The notes under the pieces are model-generated. The model was not told the DNA's origin. It ran no database searches and saw only the letters and a list, made by a program, of their open reading frames with translations. Position numbers and translations under genes: made by a program. 64,000 bases of DNA, from assembly GCA_023150475.1 (NCBI GenBank), contig JAKLKU010000003.1, forward strand, positions 124,001 to 188,000, read 5' to 3'. Source of the stretch: Planctomycetota bacterium. GTDB taxonomy: Bacteria; Planctomycetota; UBA1135; GCA-002686595. Each line of letters opens with the position of its first letter. The stretch's first letter is position 1. This document shows, piece by piece, positions 45,401 to 54,502 of the stretch.

Positions 45401-45981
45401 CGCTGCTCGTGTTCGCCGCCGTCCCGCTCGGTCTCACGGGTGGTGTCGTGGCGCTGTGGTTGCGCGACATGCCGTTTTCCATCTCGGCCGCCGTCGGCTT
45501 CATCGCGCTGTCCGGCGTCGCCGTGCTCAACGGATTGGTGATGATCATCTTCATCAACCAACTGCGCGAGAAGGGTGAGGTGCTCGAAGCCGCGATCGTC
45601 CACGGCTCGATCACGCGCTTGCGGCCCGTCTTGATGACGGCGCTCGTCGCCTCGCTCGGATTCGTCCCGATGGCGATCGCTACTGGCACGGGGGCCGAGG
45701 TGCAGCGTCCGCTCGCGACGGTCGTCATCGGTGGTCTGATCTCCAGCACCTTGCTGACGCTCGTTGTGCTGCCCGCGCTCTACCGCATCTTCACCGGAAC
45801 GCGCGCCGACGGACTCCCGGGTCCGAGGCCGGAGGTTTGGGAGGCTGGAGACAGAGCGGGCGTTGACACCGCCGCTCCCGGAACTAGCACGTCGAGCGGC
45901 AACACGGGCCATCCCGGTGCGGACGCAGAGCCGGACGAACGAACACCGCCTCACGGCGCGGCCCCCACCCCAGCGAGCTGA
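42439..45981 (+). CDS. czcA: CzcA-like heavy-metal RND transporter
   Basis: A 1180-residue RND pump. It starts MLESLLHFSIKNRWLIVVLT and has two sets of large periplasmic loops. Helix 4 reads GAIDFGLIVDGAVIIVEN (Asp429), the signature of the Co/Zn/Cd/Ni (HME1-3) subgroup rather than the Cu/Ag type. A His/Glu/Asp-rich insertion is present near residue 690 (HEEDEHGEDADG), and the C-terminal 50 residues are Gly/Ala/Pro rich. It uses proton flow to drive periplasmic metal to CzcC. CAGGAGA lies before the ATG. Confidence 0.94.
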   Translation: MLESLLHFSIKNRWLIVVLTAVVAAVGLFQLQRLPIDAVPDITNNQVQVNAVAPSLSPFEVEKQVTFPMENALAGIPGLEYTRSLSRNGFAQVTAVFEDGVDIYFARQQVGERLREASGSLPPGVETIMGPIATGLGEVYMYTVEYEHPRGKGAVVRDGESGWQTDGAYLTPEGTRLTTDVELAAYLREVQDWIIRPQLKSVKDVAGVDAIGGYVKQYHVQPDPMKLVSYGLTFADVVEALEKNNVSTGAGYVEHKGESYLVRATGRIQSIHEIETIVIGTRNGVPIYIRDVVGLDGVGVGRELRTGSASENGEDVVVGTAVMLIGANSRTVAAAVDAKMGEIQRSLPDGIRAKTVLNRTKLVDATIATVQKNLIEGAILVIVVLLIMLGNWRAALICALAIPLSMLMTATGMVQGRVSGNLMSLGAIDFGLIVDGAVIIVENCLRRLAEEQHHKGRLLTLQERLHVVFDASKEVRKATAFGEAIIITVYFPILALSGVEGKMFHPMALTVIFALIAAFILSLTFVPAMVALCIRGRVTEKDMFLVRWAKALYAPVVRVAVKLRYAVVGAAIAAFAGAVVLFGTLGQEFVPTLDEKDIAMHAMRIPSTGITQSQLMQYDVERTVAKFPEVAFTYSKTGTAELASDPMPPNVSDTFIILKPREEWRSEVELDRRIAELEAARPNEAAHEEDEHGEDADGAAAAQGHKAKLIKLIELTVQSVPGNNYEFTQPIQMRFNELISGVRGDVAVKVYGDDFVSMQETADKVLATLRGIAGVADAKVEQTEGLPVMTVDPDRAVLARYGLNLSDVQDVVAVAMGGREAGLVFEGDRRFDLVVRLPDALRGKVDILDRLPIPLPRGEQEAQEPGLPALADDGGAALSRAPIERGFVPLGTVARIEVAEGINQISRENGKRRIVVQCNVRGRDLGSFVTEAQEKIGALALPAGQWLVWGGQFENLVAAKQRLSIVVPVCFAMILLLLFATFKSFKYSLLVFAAVPLGLTGGVVALWLRDMPFSISAAVGFIALSGVAVLNGLVMIIFINQLREKGEVLEAAIVHGSITRLRPVLMTALVASLGFVPMAIATGTGAEVQRPLATVVIGGLISSTLLTLVVLPALYRIFTGTRADGLPGPRPEVWEAGDRAGVDTAAPGTSTSSGNTGHPGADAEPDERTPPHGAAPTPAS

Positions 45982-46083
45982 CAGCCGCCTCGATCACACG
46001 CACAGGCGTTCGACCTCCGGCGTGTAGCCGGTTCCAAGGCGCGACGCCCTAACCCTCGACACCATCAACCACGGAGAACCTCG

Positions 46084-46350
46084 ATGACCCTTTCCAACTC
46101 GATCCTCGGCGGGCTCGCGCTCGCCTCGACGGCCGCGCTCTTCACCACGCAAGGCGCGTCGGAGCCGGTGAAGTCCGCGCCCGAGTATTTCGTCACCGCC
46201 GAAGGCGACAACGCGCACCTGTGGGTGCGCGAAGGCAACAGCCTGCGGGTCGTCGGCCACGGCATGTGCAAGGACTGTCCGCTCGACGCGGAAGGCGAGC
46301 ACAAGGAAGGCGACGGACACGACCACGGCAAGCCCGGCGCGAAGAAGTAG
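46084..46350 (+). CDS. small exported metal-binding protein
   Basis: An 88-residue protein with a signal-peptide-like start (MTLSNSILGGLALASTAALF). The mature part contains GMCKDCPLD (CxxC) and the His/Asp-rich tail EHKEGDGHDHGKPG. GGAGA precedes the ATG. It is located directly after czcA, so it probably buffers or shuttles Zn/Cu/Cd in the periplasm. Its codon choice looks more like the chromosomal flanks than czcA does. No family was recognised. Confidence 0.65.
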   Translation: MTLSNSILGGLALASTAALFTTQGASEPVKSAPEYFVTAEGDNAHLWVREGNSLRVVGHGMCKDCPLDAEGEHKEGDGHDHGKPGAKK

Positions 46351-46497
46351 GCAGTCACCCTCCAGCTCTCGTCGCGCGGCCCCCTCGTATCGCGCGAGCG
46401 GGCTCGACGCACATCGCGAGGCGGGTAGTCCGCTTCTCGCCCTCACTCCGTGTCGGGTACTTCGCACGGCACGACTGACCTCAACACGTCTCGACAC

Positions 46498-46512
46498 GAG
46501 ACACGGTGTCTA
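46498..46512. promoter_or_regulatory. island palindrome, copy 5
   Basis: GAGACAC-G-GTGTCTA: 15 bases with one mismatch at the outer arm. It ends five bases before the ATG at 46518 of the disrupted outer-membrane-like gene, so binding there would cover its translation start region. Confidence 0.75.
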
Positions 46513-46517
46513 CGCAC

Positions 46518-47165
46518 ATGATCCTCGAACCCATCGCCCTACTTCTCGCCGTTCCCCTCTTCCAGGAACCCGTCTCGCGCGTTCCGTCGTGACCCGTGTG
46601 ACCCGGTGAGGGTGCGGGGGTCCGTGTGACCGCCGAAGGCAACATCGAAAGCCCGTGGGTCCTCGGCGTTCGCTGGATACCTGGAATCGACGTAGATCGT
46701 GCGGAGCTTCGCACGACGACGATGTACCAGTTCACGCCGACGTTCTCGGCGGGCCTGGAGATCAACCCGCTCGCGCCGGACATCCGCCCCATCGCGAACT
46801 GGCTCGCGATCTCCGAGGAAGGGAATCGGCCCGCACTGATCTTCGGCACGAGTTCCGACCGTATCGGGACGCCGCACGGACAGGCGTTCTATGGCACCTT
46901 CTCGAAGGACCTTGAACGATGGACCGGCCTGCCGATCGCACCGTACGTCGGCGCGTCGTTCGGCACGTTCGACGACGAGCTAGTGGGCATCGGCGGACTG
47001 CGGATCGCGTGGAGTGATCGGATCAGCACCACAAACCTGTGGGACGGGCACAATCTGCACCACACCGTGGAGTACGGCCTCGACGGTGGGCAGCTCCTCG
47101 GACTCGTGATTGCGAATCTCGACGAGCACTACAACGTTGGCGTGTCGTACTCGATCCGCTTCTGA
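46518..47165 (+). pseudogene. outer-membrane-like protein interrupted by two in-frame stops
   Basis: In one frame, the ATG at 46518 encodes a signal-peptide-like MILEPIALLLAVPLFQEP, then TGA at 46590 and TGA at 46599, and then the frame stays open to 47165. That part gives a beta-rich protein with aromatic, amphipathic strands (for example, RTTTMYQFTPTFSAGLEIN and YGLDGGQLLGLVIANLDE) ending in Phe, as porin-like barrels do. A GTG at 46626 could start a signal-less 179-residue version. The likeliest reading is a gene inactivated by nonsense changes around a GTGACCC duplication. It sits between the metal genes, so a former metal-related role is plausible. Confidence 0.6.
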
Positions 47166-47331
47166 GACGACGCGCGATCACGTGTCAGAGGGGGGCATTC
47201 GCCCAGCTCGTAGTCGTGACCTCGATGGCACATGCGATCTCGGCCGGTCGCACTCGATGCCTTCTGGCTGCGTGGCTGCGTGGCTGCGCGTGGAACGCGC
47301 GCAGCCCCCATCTTCTTGTCCAAAGACCTGC

Positions 47332-49311
47332 ATGATCATGACCAACGCCCCAGCGACAGTTCGAGTTCCTGAGCAACCCGCACACGAGTCCGTTGGCGGC
47401 CTGCTACGCGATCGCAAGTTCAACGCCCTACTAGCCGCAGTCGTCGCGGTCGTCTGCTTGGAGGTGTTGTCCTTGGCGGGGTGGGACCTCCCGTCACCGT
47501 GGGCGGCGATCACCTTCACTGCTTTCATTCTCGGCGTAGGCTGGCGAGTGCTGCGCAAGGGCGTCGAGGCGCTGATACGCCTTCGCTTTAGCAGCATCAA
47601 CCTCTTGATGCTCATCGCCACGGTGGCTGCGTTCTACCTGGGCCAGTACGCGGAGGCTGCCGTCGTCATCGTGCTCTACACCCTCGGCGAGCGCCTTGAG
47701 GACATCGGAATCCGTCAGAGCAGGAGCGCGCTCGACGCTCTCGTCCGCAAGAACCCGACGGTCGCCCGCGTGAAGGGATTAGATGTCGAGCAACCGATAG
47801 AGACCATCGCCGTCGGAACGATTCTCATCGTCAAGCCCGGCGAGTCGATTCCTCTCGACGGTGTGATCGAAGCAGGCGCGACCTCTGTCGATGAAGCCGC
47901 GATCACGGGCGAGCCCCTGCCGAAGGACAAGCACGTCGGGGAGTCGGTCTTCGCCGGTACGCTCAACAAGGAGGGCGTCATCGAAGTGCGGACCTCGAAA
48001 CTGCATCGAGATACGACCCTCAGCAAGATCGTACGGATCACGTTTGAGGCACAGCAGTCCAAGGCCCGCACTCAGAAGTTCATCGAGCAGTTCTCCCGCG
48101 TGTACACGCCGAGCGTGCTCGTCATCGCCACGCTCGTCGTCGCAGTGCCCGTTCTCTTCTTCAACGGCTCGTTCGACGTGTGGCTCCTCCAGGGCATTAC
48201 CTTGCTCGTCATCGCGTGCCCGTGCGCACTCGTCATCAGCACTCCCGTTGCAATCTACGCGGCCATTGGCAACGCATCCCGTCGCGGCGTCCTCATCAAG
48301 GGTGGACGATACGTAGAGCTGCTCGCCAAGATCGAAGCGGTCGCCCTCGACAAGACTCGCACCATCACTCGGGGTGAACCGGAGATCAGCGACGTGATCC
48401 CCCTTGGAGCGACCACGCGGGAGGAGTTGCTGGCCTGTTCCGCAGGAGCGGAGGTGTTCAGCGAGCACCCACTGGCTCTGGCAATCGTGGATCTTGCACG
48501 GCGTGAAAGCGTCAACCCGCACAGCGTGCAGCGCGTGAAGAGTGTGATCGGCAAGGGGCTCACTGCTCAGTGCCTCGTGTGCGAGCACAAGGACATCCTG
48601 ATCGGCAAGGTGGGCTACATCCGCGAGCTGATGCCGATGACCGGGGAAGCGGCGGCTCATGTGGAGCGATTGCAGAAACAGGGCCAGACGGCGGTTGTCG
48701 TGAGCTTTGGTTCTGGAGTTGCCGGGATCTTCGGCGTCGCAGACGCGATCAAGCCAGAGAGCGCGCAGACGGTGACGGAGCTGCACCGCCTTGGCATCGC
48801 AGCCGTAATGCTGACGGGGGACAACACCGAGAATGCGGCCGTCATCGCCAGCGCCGTAGGTATCAGGACGGTCCACGGCGACCTGCTTCCCGAAGACAAG
48901 GCCGTGCGATTGCAGGAGATGATGGCCGTCCACCGCGACAACGTGGCGATGGTAGGAGACGGCGTGAACGATGCCCCGGCGTTGGCCATCGCGAGCGTGG
49001 GTATCGCGATGGGCGCTGCCGGGAGCGACACCGCGATCGAGACCGCCCCCGTCGCGCTCATGAACGACAAGCTGATCCTGGTCCCCTTCCTGATCCGCCT
49101 TGGCCGTCGCACGCTGACGACGATCCGTGTGAACACCGCTCTGGCGATCATGGTCAAGGTGGTGTTCGTGGCCCTGGCAGTCCTGGGCCTCGGCAACCTT
49201 GCGTTGGCGATCGCCGCAGATGTCGGCGTCACCTTGCTCGTCATCGTCACGAGCCTACGGATCATGGTGTTCATGCCTGATGTGGGTGAGGTTGGCCATG
49301 CGCGTAGCTAG
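47332..49311 (+). CDS. P1B-type metal ATPase (ZntA/CadA-like) with altered phosphorylation motif
   Basis: A 659-residue P-type ATPase with no N-terminal metal-binding domain. TGEP is at 192-195, the metal-binding CPC at 296-298 (Zn/Cd/Pb class), the hinge SEHPLA is present, and GDGVNDAPA begins near 542. The phosphorylation motif reads DKTRTIT (residues 340-346) instead of the near-invariant DKTGT. GGC to CGC is a single-base change, and in known P-type ATPases this glycine is essential, so the pump is probably inactive or altered. The start at 47332 is followed by a hydrophobic segment at about residue 35. It is located between metal-resistance genes. Confidence 0.88.
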   Translation: MIMTNAPATVRVPEQPAHESVGGLLRDRKFNALLAAVVAVVCLEVLSLAGWDLPSPWAAITFTAFILGVGWRVLRKGVEALIRLRFSSINLLMLIATVAAFYLGQYAEAAVVIVLYTLGERLEDIGIRQSRSALDALVRKNPTVARVKGLDVEQPIETIAVGTILIVKPGESIPLDGVIEAGATSVDEAAITGEPLPKDKHVGESVFAGTLNKEGVIEVRTSKLHRDTTLSKIVRITFEAQQSKARTQKFIEQFSRVYTPSVLVIATLVVAVPVLFFNGSFDVWLLQGITLLVIACPCALVISTPVAIYAAIGNASRRGVLIKGGRYVELLAKIEAVALDKTRTITRGEPEISDVIPLGATTREELLACSAGAEVFSEHPLALAIVDLARRESVNPHSVQRVKSVIGKGLTAQCLVCEHKDILIGKVGYIRELMPMTGEAAAHVERLQKQGQTAVVVSFGSGVAGIFGVADAIKPESAQTVTELHRLGIAAVMLTGDNTENAAVIASAVGIRTVHGDLLPEDKAVRLQEMMAVHRDNVAMVGDGVNDAPALAIASVGIAMGAAGSDTAIETAPVALMNDKLILVPFLIRLGRRTLTTIRVNTALAIMVKVVFVALAVLGLGNLALAIAADVGVTLLVIVTSLRIMVFMPDVGEVGHARS

Positions 49312-49680
49312 GAACAAGGCAAGCGAGCGCAGGTAGCGGGCATCGTCTGGGAGGCGGTAGAGAGCCTCGTCAGAGGCCGAAGATCACGTGAATCGGCCTC
49401 GACCTGACGGTGTTCTCAATCGCGACCATGCGGTGGCTCAGGGTCGCCAAACGCTGCGTCGCCCCCGAGCTGGAAAGTAGTGCTCTCGAATCCGGCGCGT
49501 TCCGGACGACCGTGTCTTGGTCGATTGAAACGATGAGCGGGACGCGGGCTGTGATCGGCCTGGACGGAGTGATCGCCGTCGAGATTGGTCGAGGCGACGT
49601 GTCTGCCCGAACTCGTTCGTGACTATCGAACGCTCCACCACCTCTGCGCCGGATGGTGGTCGATGCCCGCACTCGAGCGA
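49312..49680. other. intergenic region, no gene supported
   Basis: About 370 bases between the ATPase and a leftward island gene. Small frames are open on both strands but lack domain, ribosome-binding site or family similarity. It may contain the terminators of the two convergent genes, but no clear stem-loop with a T-run is visible. Confidence 0.4.
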
Positions 49681-50343
49681 CTACTGCAACATGAGCGCGA
49701 GACGCTGGACAGCGTGTGCGCGTTTCGGATTCGGTGTGCGCGAAGCATTCACGATGTCGTCGAAGCTGGACTTCACGACATCCTCGTAGCGCCTCCACAT
49801 CCACCACGGGTTCAGGGCCATCGTGCCCTCAGTCTCGTCCAGCTTGACGCTGGAGGTTTCGTCGGCCGTCAGGAACACCGCGCGACCTCGATAGCCGTGG
49901 ATCATCGAGTTGCGAAAGAACATGTAGAGCAGGCTGGCCGTGTCGCCAACGGATGCAGTCCTCGCCTTCGGATCGAGCGTGCTGCTCCAACGCGAGGTGA
50001 ACGCGGCGCTGAACGCAGGCGTGAGTGTCGTGGAGAACAGCGAGTCCATCTCTCGCGCGACGTGAACGAATGGGTAGCTCAGGTCCCTGACGTTCGGCCC
50101 GGCTCCGTATGCGATCTGCCCGAGCGCTTCCATACCGACGCAGGCCATCACGGCGAGCGGGAAGGGCGACGCTCCACTCGCAGCGAGAGGCTTCGACTGA
50201 TCCACGAGCCACGCCGCGTGGCGGCGGCGCAGCGCTTCGATCTGCAACTGGGGCGTCAGCGCGCGCACTTGGCCGTAGTTGAAGTCGCCGCCGCGACCGT
50301 CGGGACCGAAACAGACGTGGTCAGGGACGTTGAAGGTTGCCAT
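49681..50343 (-). CDS. island protein of unknown function
   Basis: A 220-residue soluble protein beginning MATFNVPDHVCFGPDG. The middle is helical (FPLAVMACVGMEALGQIAYGAG and ASLLYMFFRNSMIHGYRGRAVF). FRNSMIHGYRG resembles the helical signature of HEPN-like or related nucleotide-modifying proteins, but the match is too weak to name it. The start at 50343 was chosen over 50472 because an island palindrome lies directly upstream (50355-50369) and the longer N-terminus is Arg/Pro rich. Confidence 0.55.
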   Translation of the reverse strand: MATFNVPDHVCFGPDGRGGDFNYGQVRALTPQLQIEALRRRHAAWLVDQSKPLAASGASPFPLAVMACVGMEALGQIAYGAGPNVRDLSYPFVHVAREMDSLFSTTLTPAFSAAFTSRWSSTLDPKARTASVGDTASLLYMFFRNSMIHGYRGRAVFLTADETSSVKLDETEGTMALNPWWMWRRYEDVVKSSFDDIVNASRTPNPKRAHAVQRLALMLQ

Positions 50344-50354
50344 CACGGGCGGAC

Positions 50355-50369
50355 TAGACATCGTGTCTG
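50355..50369. promoter_or_regulatory. island palindrome, copy 6
   Basis: TAGACAT-C-GTGTCTG: 15 bases with mismatches at one inner and one outer base. It is located 12 bases upstream of the ATG of the leftward gene at 49681-50343, in the divergent gap shared with the tyrosine recombinase. Confidence 0.65.
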
Positions 50370-50600
50370 GCGCGGAGTCCACGGCGCTTCGAGCGTTGTC
50401 CCGAGCCGTCGAGGGTGAGCCTGCCGACCCAGGGACCCATCTCCACGAAGTTGGCCGTGCCGGACGCCGCACTGCGCCCGCAGACCGGCCGGGACGGCCC
50501 GGAAGGGTTCGGAGGGCCTCCGGCGCGATCCTGGAGGCTCCCAGGCCGCCCTGGAAAGTTCTTCCCGGTGGTCGCCCAGGAACGGCTTCCGTGCGATTCA

Positions 50601-50667
50601 GTTACGCTTTCGACGCCGCAGTGGACGATAGGTGCGCATGAGTTACGCTTTCATGTAAAAGCGTAAC
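50601..50667. repeat. three copies of GTTACGCTTT, two forming a 10-6-10 inverted repeat
   Basis: GTTACGCTTT occurs at 50601-50610 and 50642-50651, and its complement AAAGCGTAAC at 50658-50667. The second and third enclose a 6-base centre (CATGTA). Two 10-base arms around a 6-base spacer is the layout of tyrosine-recombinase core sites (Xer/dif-like). It ends 9 bases before the ATG of the tyrosine recombinase, so it may instead be that gene's operator. Confidence 0.85.
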
Positions 50668-50676
50668 CCTTCCTGC

Positions 50677-51306
50677 ATGACCGACCATCCCGACACCGTC
50701 CGCCCCCGCGAGCCCAAGAACAAGGGCAAGACCTACCCGCCCGAGATCCTCTCCGAGGACGAGGTGCGTCAGCTCGTTCGAGGTTGCTCGAACCGAGCCC
50801 CGACCGGAATCAGAAACCGGGCGCTGCTCACGCTGCTCTACCGAACTGGCCTGCGGATCTCCGAGGCGCTCGCCCTGTACCCGAAGGACCTCGACTCTGC
50901 CGAGGGCCGAGTCGCCGTGTGCCACGGAAAGGGTGACAAAGCCCGCGTCGTCGGCCTCGACCACGAGTCGTTCGCGGTAATCGAGCGCTGGATGGACCGG
51001 CGAACCAAGCTCGGCCTGAACGGGCGGCAGCCGGTCTTCTGCACCCTCAAAGGCGAGCCGGTGAAAACGCCCTACGTGCGAACGCTCCTACGTCGCCTCG
51101 GCAAGAAGGCGGGCATTGAGAAGCATGTCCACGCCCACGGCCTCCGTCACACACACGCCGCCGAGCTGGCGCGGGAGGGCACTCCGATGAACCTGATCCG
51201 CGCCCAGCTCGGCCACGAGAACCTCTCGACGACGAGCCGCTACCTCGACCACATCGCGCCCCAGGAGCTGATCGACCGGATGCGATCCCGGACGTGGAAG
51301 CCTTGA
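50677..51306 (+). CDS. tyrosine recombinase, catalytic domain only
   Basis: A 209-residue protein. All active-site residues are present: Arg60 in GLRIS, Lys85/88 in GKGDKAR, His154 and Arg157 in HGLRH, His180 in LGHENLS and Tyr189. It lacks the N-terminal SAM-like core-binding domain of full XerC/integrases (about 300 residues), so it is a short form and may need a partner for DNA binding. A 10-6-10 inverted repeat ends nine bases before the ATG. It is located inside the island with the serine recombinase. Confidence 0.88.
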   Translation: MTDHPDTVRPREPKNKGKTYPPEILSEDEVRQLVRGCSNRAPTGIRNRALLTLLYRTGLRISEALALYPKDLDSAEGRVAVCHGKGDKARVVGLDHESFAVIERWMDRRTKLGLNGRQPVFCTLKGEPVKTPYVRTLLRRLGKKAGIEKHVHAHGLRHTHAAELAREGTPMNLIRAQLGHENLSTTSRYLDHIAPQELIDRMRSRTWKP

Positions 51307-51315
51307 CCCCACCGC

Positions 51316-51330
51316 CAGACACGTTGTCTG
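51316..51330. promoter_or_regulatory. island palindrome, copy 7
   Basis: CAGACAC-G-TTGTCTG: 15 bases with mismatches at one inner arm base and the outer bases (C and G instead of T and A, still complementary). It lies between the recombinase stop (51306) and the RHH-like gene (51403). Confidence 0.6.
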
Positions 51331-51402
51331 CCACGCCTGCACGTCCCCCCTACCGGACTCCCGGGCCTTGACTTGGCCCAAGCCGAATAGCACACTCGTG
51401 CT

Positions 51403-51651
51403 ATGGATTCTGGACCTGTCGAGATTGAGGCTTCCGAGCTTCATGCCAACCCAGGCGGCGCGCGGCTCGCACGAGCGGTTGAAGGGCTTGCTGGACCGGC
51501 TTTCCGGGCCGACCAAAGCAAGAACGACTACATCCACGTTCGCGTGACGGCCGCGCAGCGGCGCGAACTGAGAGCCGCCGCAGACCGGCTGGGAATCACG
51601 GTCTCCGCACTCCTCTTGGGCCTCTTCGAGCACGCCAAGGAGCGGCTGTAG
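51403..51651 (+). CDS. small ribbon-helix-helix-like DNA-binding protein
   Basis: An 82-residue protein whose C-terminal 40 residues read YIHVRVTAAQRRELRAAADRLGITVSALLLGLFEHA: a short beta strand followed by two helices, as in RHH (MetJ/Arc, MobC-like) proteins that bind DNA as dimers. The N-terminal 40 residues are unlike any known domain. It is a candidate binder of the island palindrome, since RHH dimers recognise inverted repeats. The next gene starts ten bases after its stop. Confidence 0.6.
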   Translation: MDSGPVEIEASELHANPGGARLARAVEGLAGPAFRADQSKNDYIHVRVTAAQRRELRAAADRLGITVSALLLGLFEHAKERL

Positions 51652-51660
51652 GAGCGCGCG

Positions 51661-52085
51661 ATGGTTCGCACGAGCCCCGAGTTGATCCGCAAGATGTGGC
51701 GGCAGCGCGCGCGCAATGCAGGCTACGAGCTGACGGTGTTCCGCCACTCGTTCTTGCCCGAAGCCCGCAAGCAGCTCCCCGATCGCGCCGGGAGGCCGGA
51801 GTTCGTCTACTTCGCGTGGCGTGTGTGGCGCGGCTTGGAGTGGGAGAATCCCGAGCGGGATTGGTACGAGGAACTGGACGGCGACATCCGTACCCCCTAC
51901 CTGGGCATCGAGTCGAGCTTCGACTGGAGTCTGCCGCCCGGAGTTGTCGCGTCCGAAGTCGATGGCGAACTGCTCCGCGACACATTCTCGGTGTGGCAGC
52001 CAGTGCTCCCGTACAAGCTGACCGTCGCGCGCGCACTCGCGCTGATCGAGCCAGTCGAGCGCCTCGGCAAGTTGGAGACTCGGCC

Positions 52086-52092
<7 letters not shown>
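51661..52092 (+). CDS. island protein of unknown function before the serine recombinase
   Basis: A 143-residue protein with a basic N-terminus (MVRTSPELIRKMWRQRARNAG) and Trp-rich middle (YFAWRVWRGLEWENPERDWYEELDGDI). No family was recognised. It sits between the RHH-like gene and the serine recombinase, whose GTG overlaps its last seven bases, so the three genes are co-transcribed. It may be a recombination directionality factor by position only. Confidence 0.55.
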
Positions 52093-53629
<1,537 letters not shown>

Positions 53630-53769
53630 ATTCCGCGGCGCGGTCGAGCGGAACTCCGTCGACCGACGCGGGCCGGGGATTCTAGGCGGGCGTCCCACGC
53701 CGGGCAAGGGAGGCGTCAAACGGCGAGCGCGCGGTCGCTCGGGGGTGACGGGCAGGCCAGAATGCCGCG

Positions 53770-54087
53770 ATGGCGCGCCCGCTGCGCAGGCTCTATCCGG
53801 TGCCCGGCTTCCAGCGCCGGCGTCATCGTTCGTGGATCGCATCGATGACCTGCGCGACGTTCTCGATGCTCGTGATCGGCGCGGATCTCGCGTGGCAACG
53901 TTGGGGTTCGGGACCGGGCATCGAACGTCACTGGCTCGCCGTGATCGTGACGAGCATCAGTCTGCCGGGCCTCTGGTTCGGCTTCATGACGCTGCGCGGT
54001 CGCTTCGCGTGGATCGCGTACGCCGCGGTTCCGTTGGGCGCGAACGCGCTGTTGCTCGCGCTGCCGTGGATCGAGAAGCGCGGCTGA
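53770..54087 (+). CDS. small membrane protein of unknown function
   Basis: A 105-residue protein with a basic N-terminus and three hydrophobic helices (WIASMTCATFSMLVIGADLAW, WLAVIVTSISLPGLWFGFM and WIAYAAVPLGANALLLALPW). No family was recognised. It lies just right of the tRNA-Pro, on the chromosome side. Confidence 0.55.
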   Translation: MARPLRRLYPVPGFQRRRHRSWIASMTCATFSMLVIGADLAWQRWGSGPGIERHWLAVIVTSISLPGLWFGFMTLRGRFAWIAYAAVPLGANALLLALPWIEKRG

Positions 54088-54102
54088 CGGCGCGCACGAG
54101 GC

Positions 54103-54495
54103 TCAGGCGCGCGGCGACGCGGCGAGCAACATCCAGAGCCCGGTGACCGTGCTCGCGACGGTCAGCACGAGCGCGAACATCGCGGCCTTGAAGTGCAGCC
54201 GCTTGTGCTTGCGGTCGCGCATCGTCAACACGCCGGTCAGAGCGGGCGCGAGGTACGCCGCCGTCGCGATCTTCGCGAGTGTCAGGTGCACCGGCGTGAT
54301 GCGCCCCGCGCTCGCCAAGTCGTACTCGAGGCCGAGCGCCTTCGCGTAGACGATCGTGACGGCGAGCGACACGAGCGTGAGCCCGACGAGGGACAAGTGC
54401 ACCGCGAGTTTGGCGCGCAGGCCAGTGACCACCACACCGAGCAAGAGCACGACGGTCGCGAGCAGGAAGACGACGAAGCCGACGAGCGGTGTCAT
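54103..54495 (-). CDS. four-helix membrane protein (DUF420/cytochrome-b561-like layout)
   Basis: A 130-residue protein with four membrane helices. Two His lie in the second and third helix regions (KLAVHLSLVGLTLV and ITPVHLTLAKIATAAYLAPALTG) and one in the cytoplasmic loop (KHKRLHFKAAMF). The pattern resembles small haem-b or DUF420-type proteins, but no family could be fixed. The start is eight bases upstream of the gpsA stop, so it follows plsY-gpsA closely on the same strand. Confidence 0.55.
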   Translation of the reverse strand: MTPLVGFVVFLLATVVLLLGVVVTGLRAKLAVHLSLVGLTLVSLAVTIVYAKALGLEYDLASAGRITPVHLTLAKIATAAYLAPALTGVLTMRDRKHKRLHFKAAMFALVLTVASTVTGLWMLLAASPRA

Positions 54496-54502
54496 GCGCG
54501 CC

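Noticed and set aside
49410..49622. A 70-residue frame (MFSIATMRWL...) between ATPase and the next gene
   Set aside because: No family similarity, no convincing ribosome-binding site, and open frames on the other strand look equally plausible.
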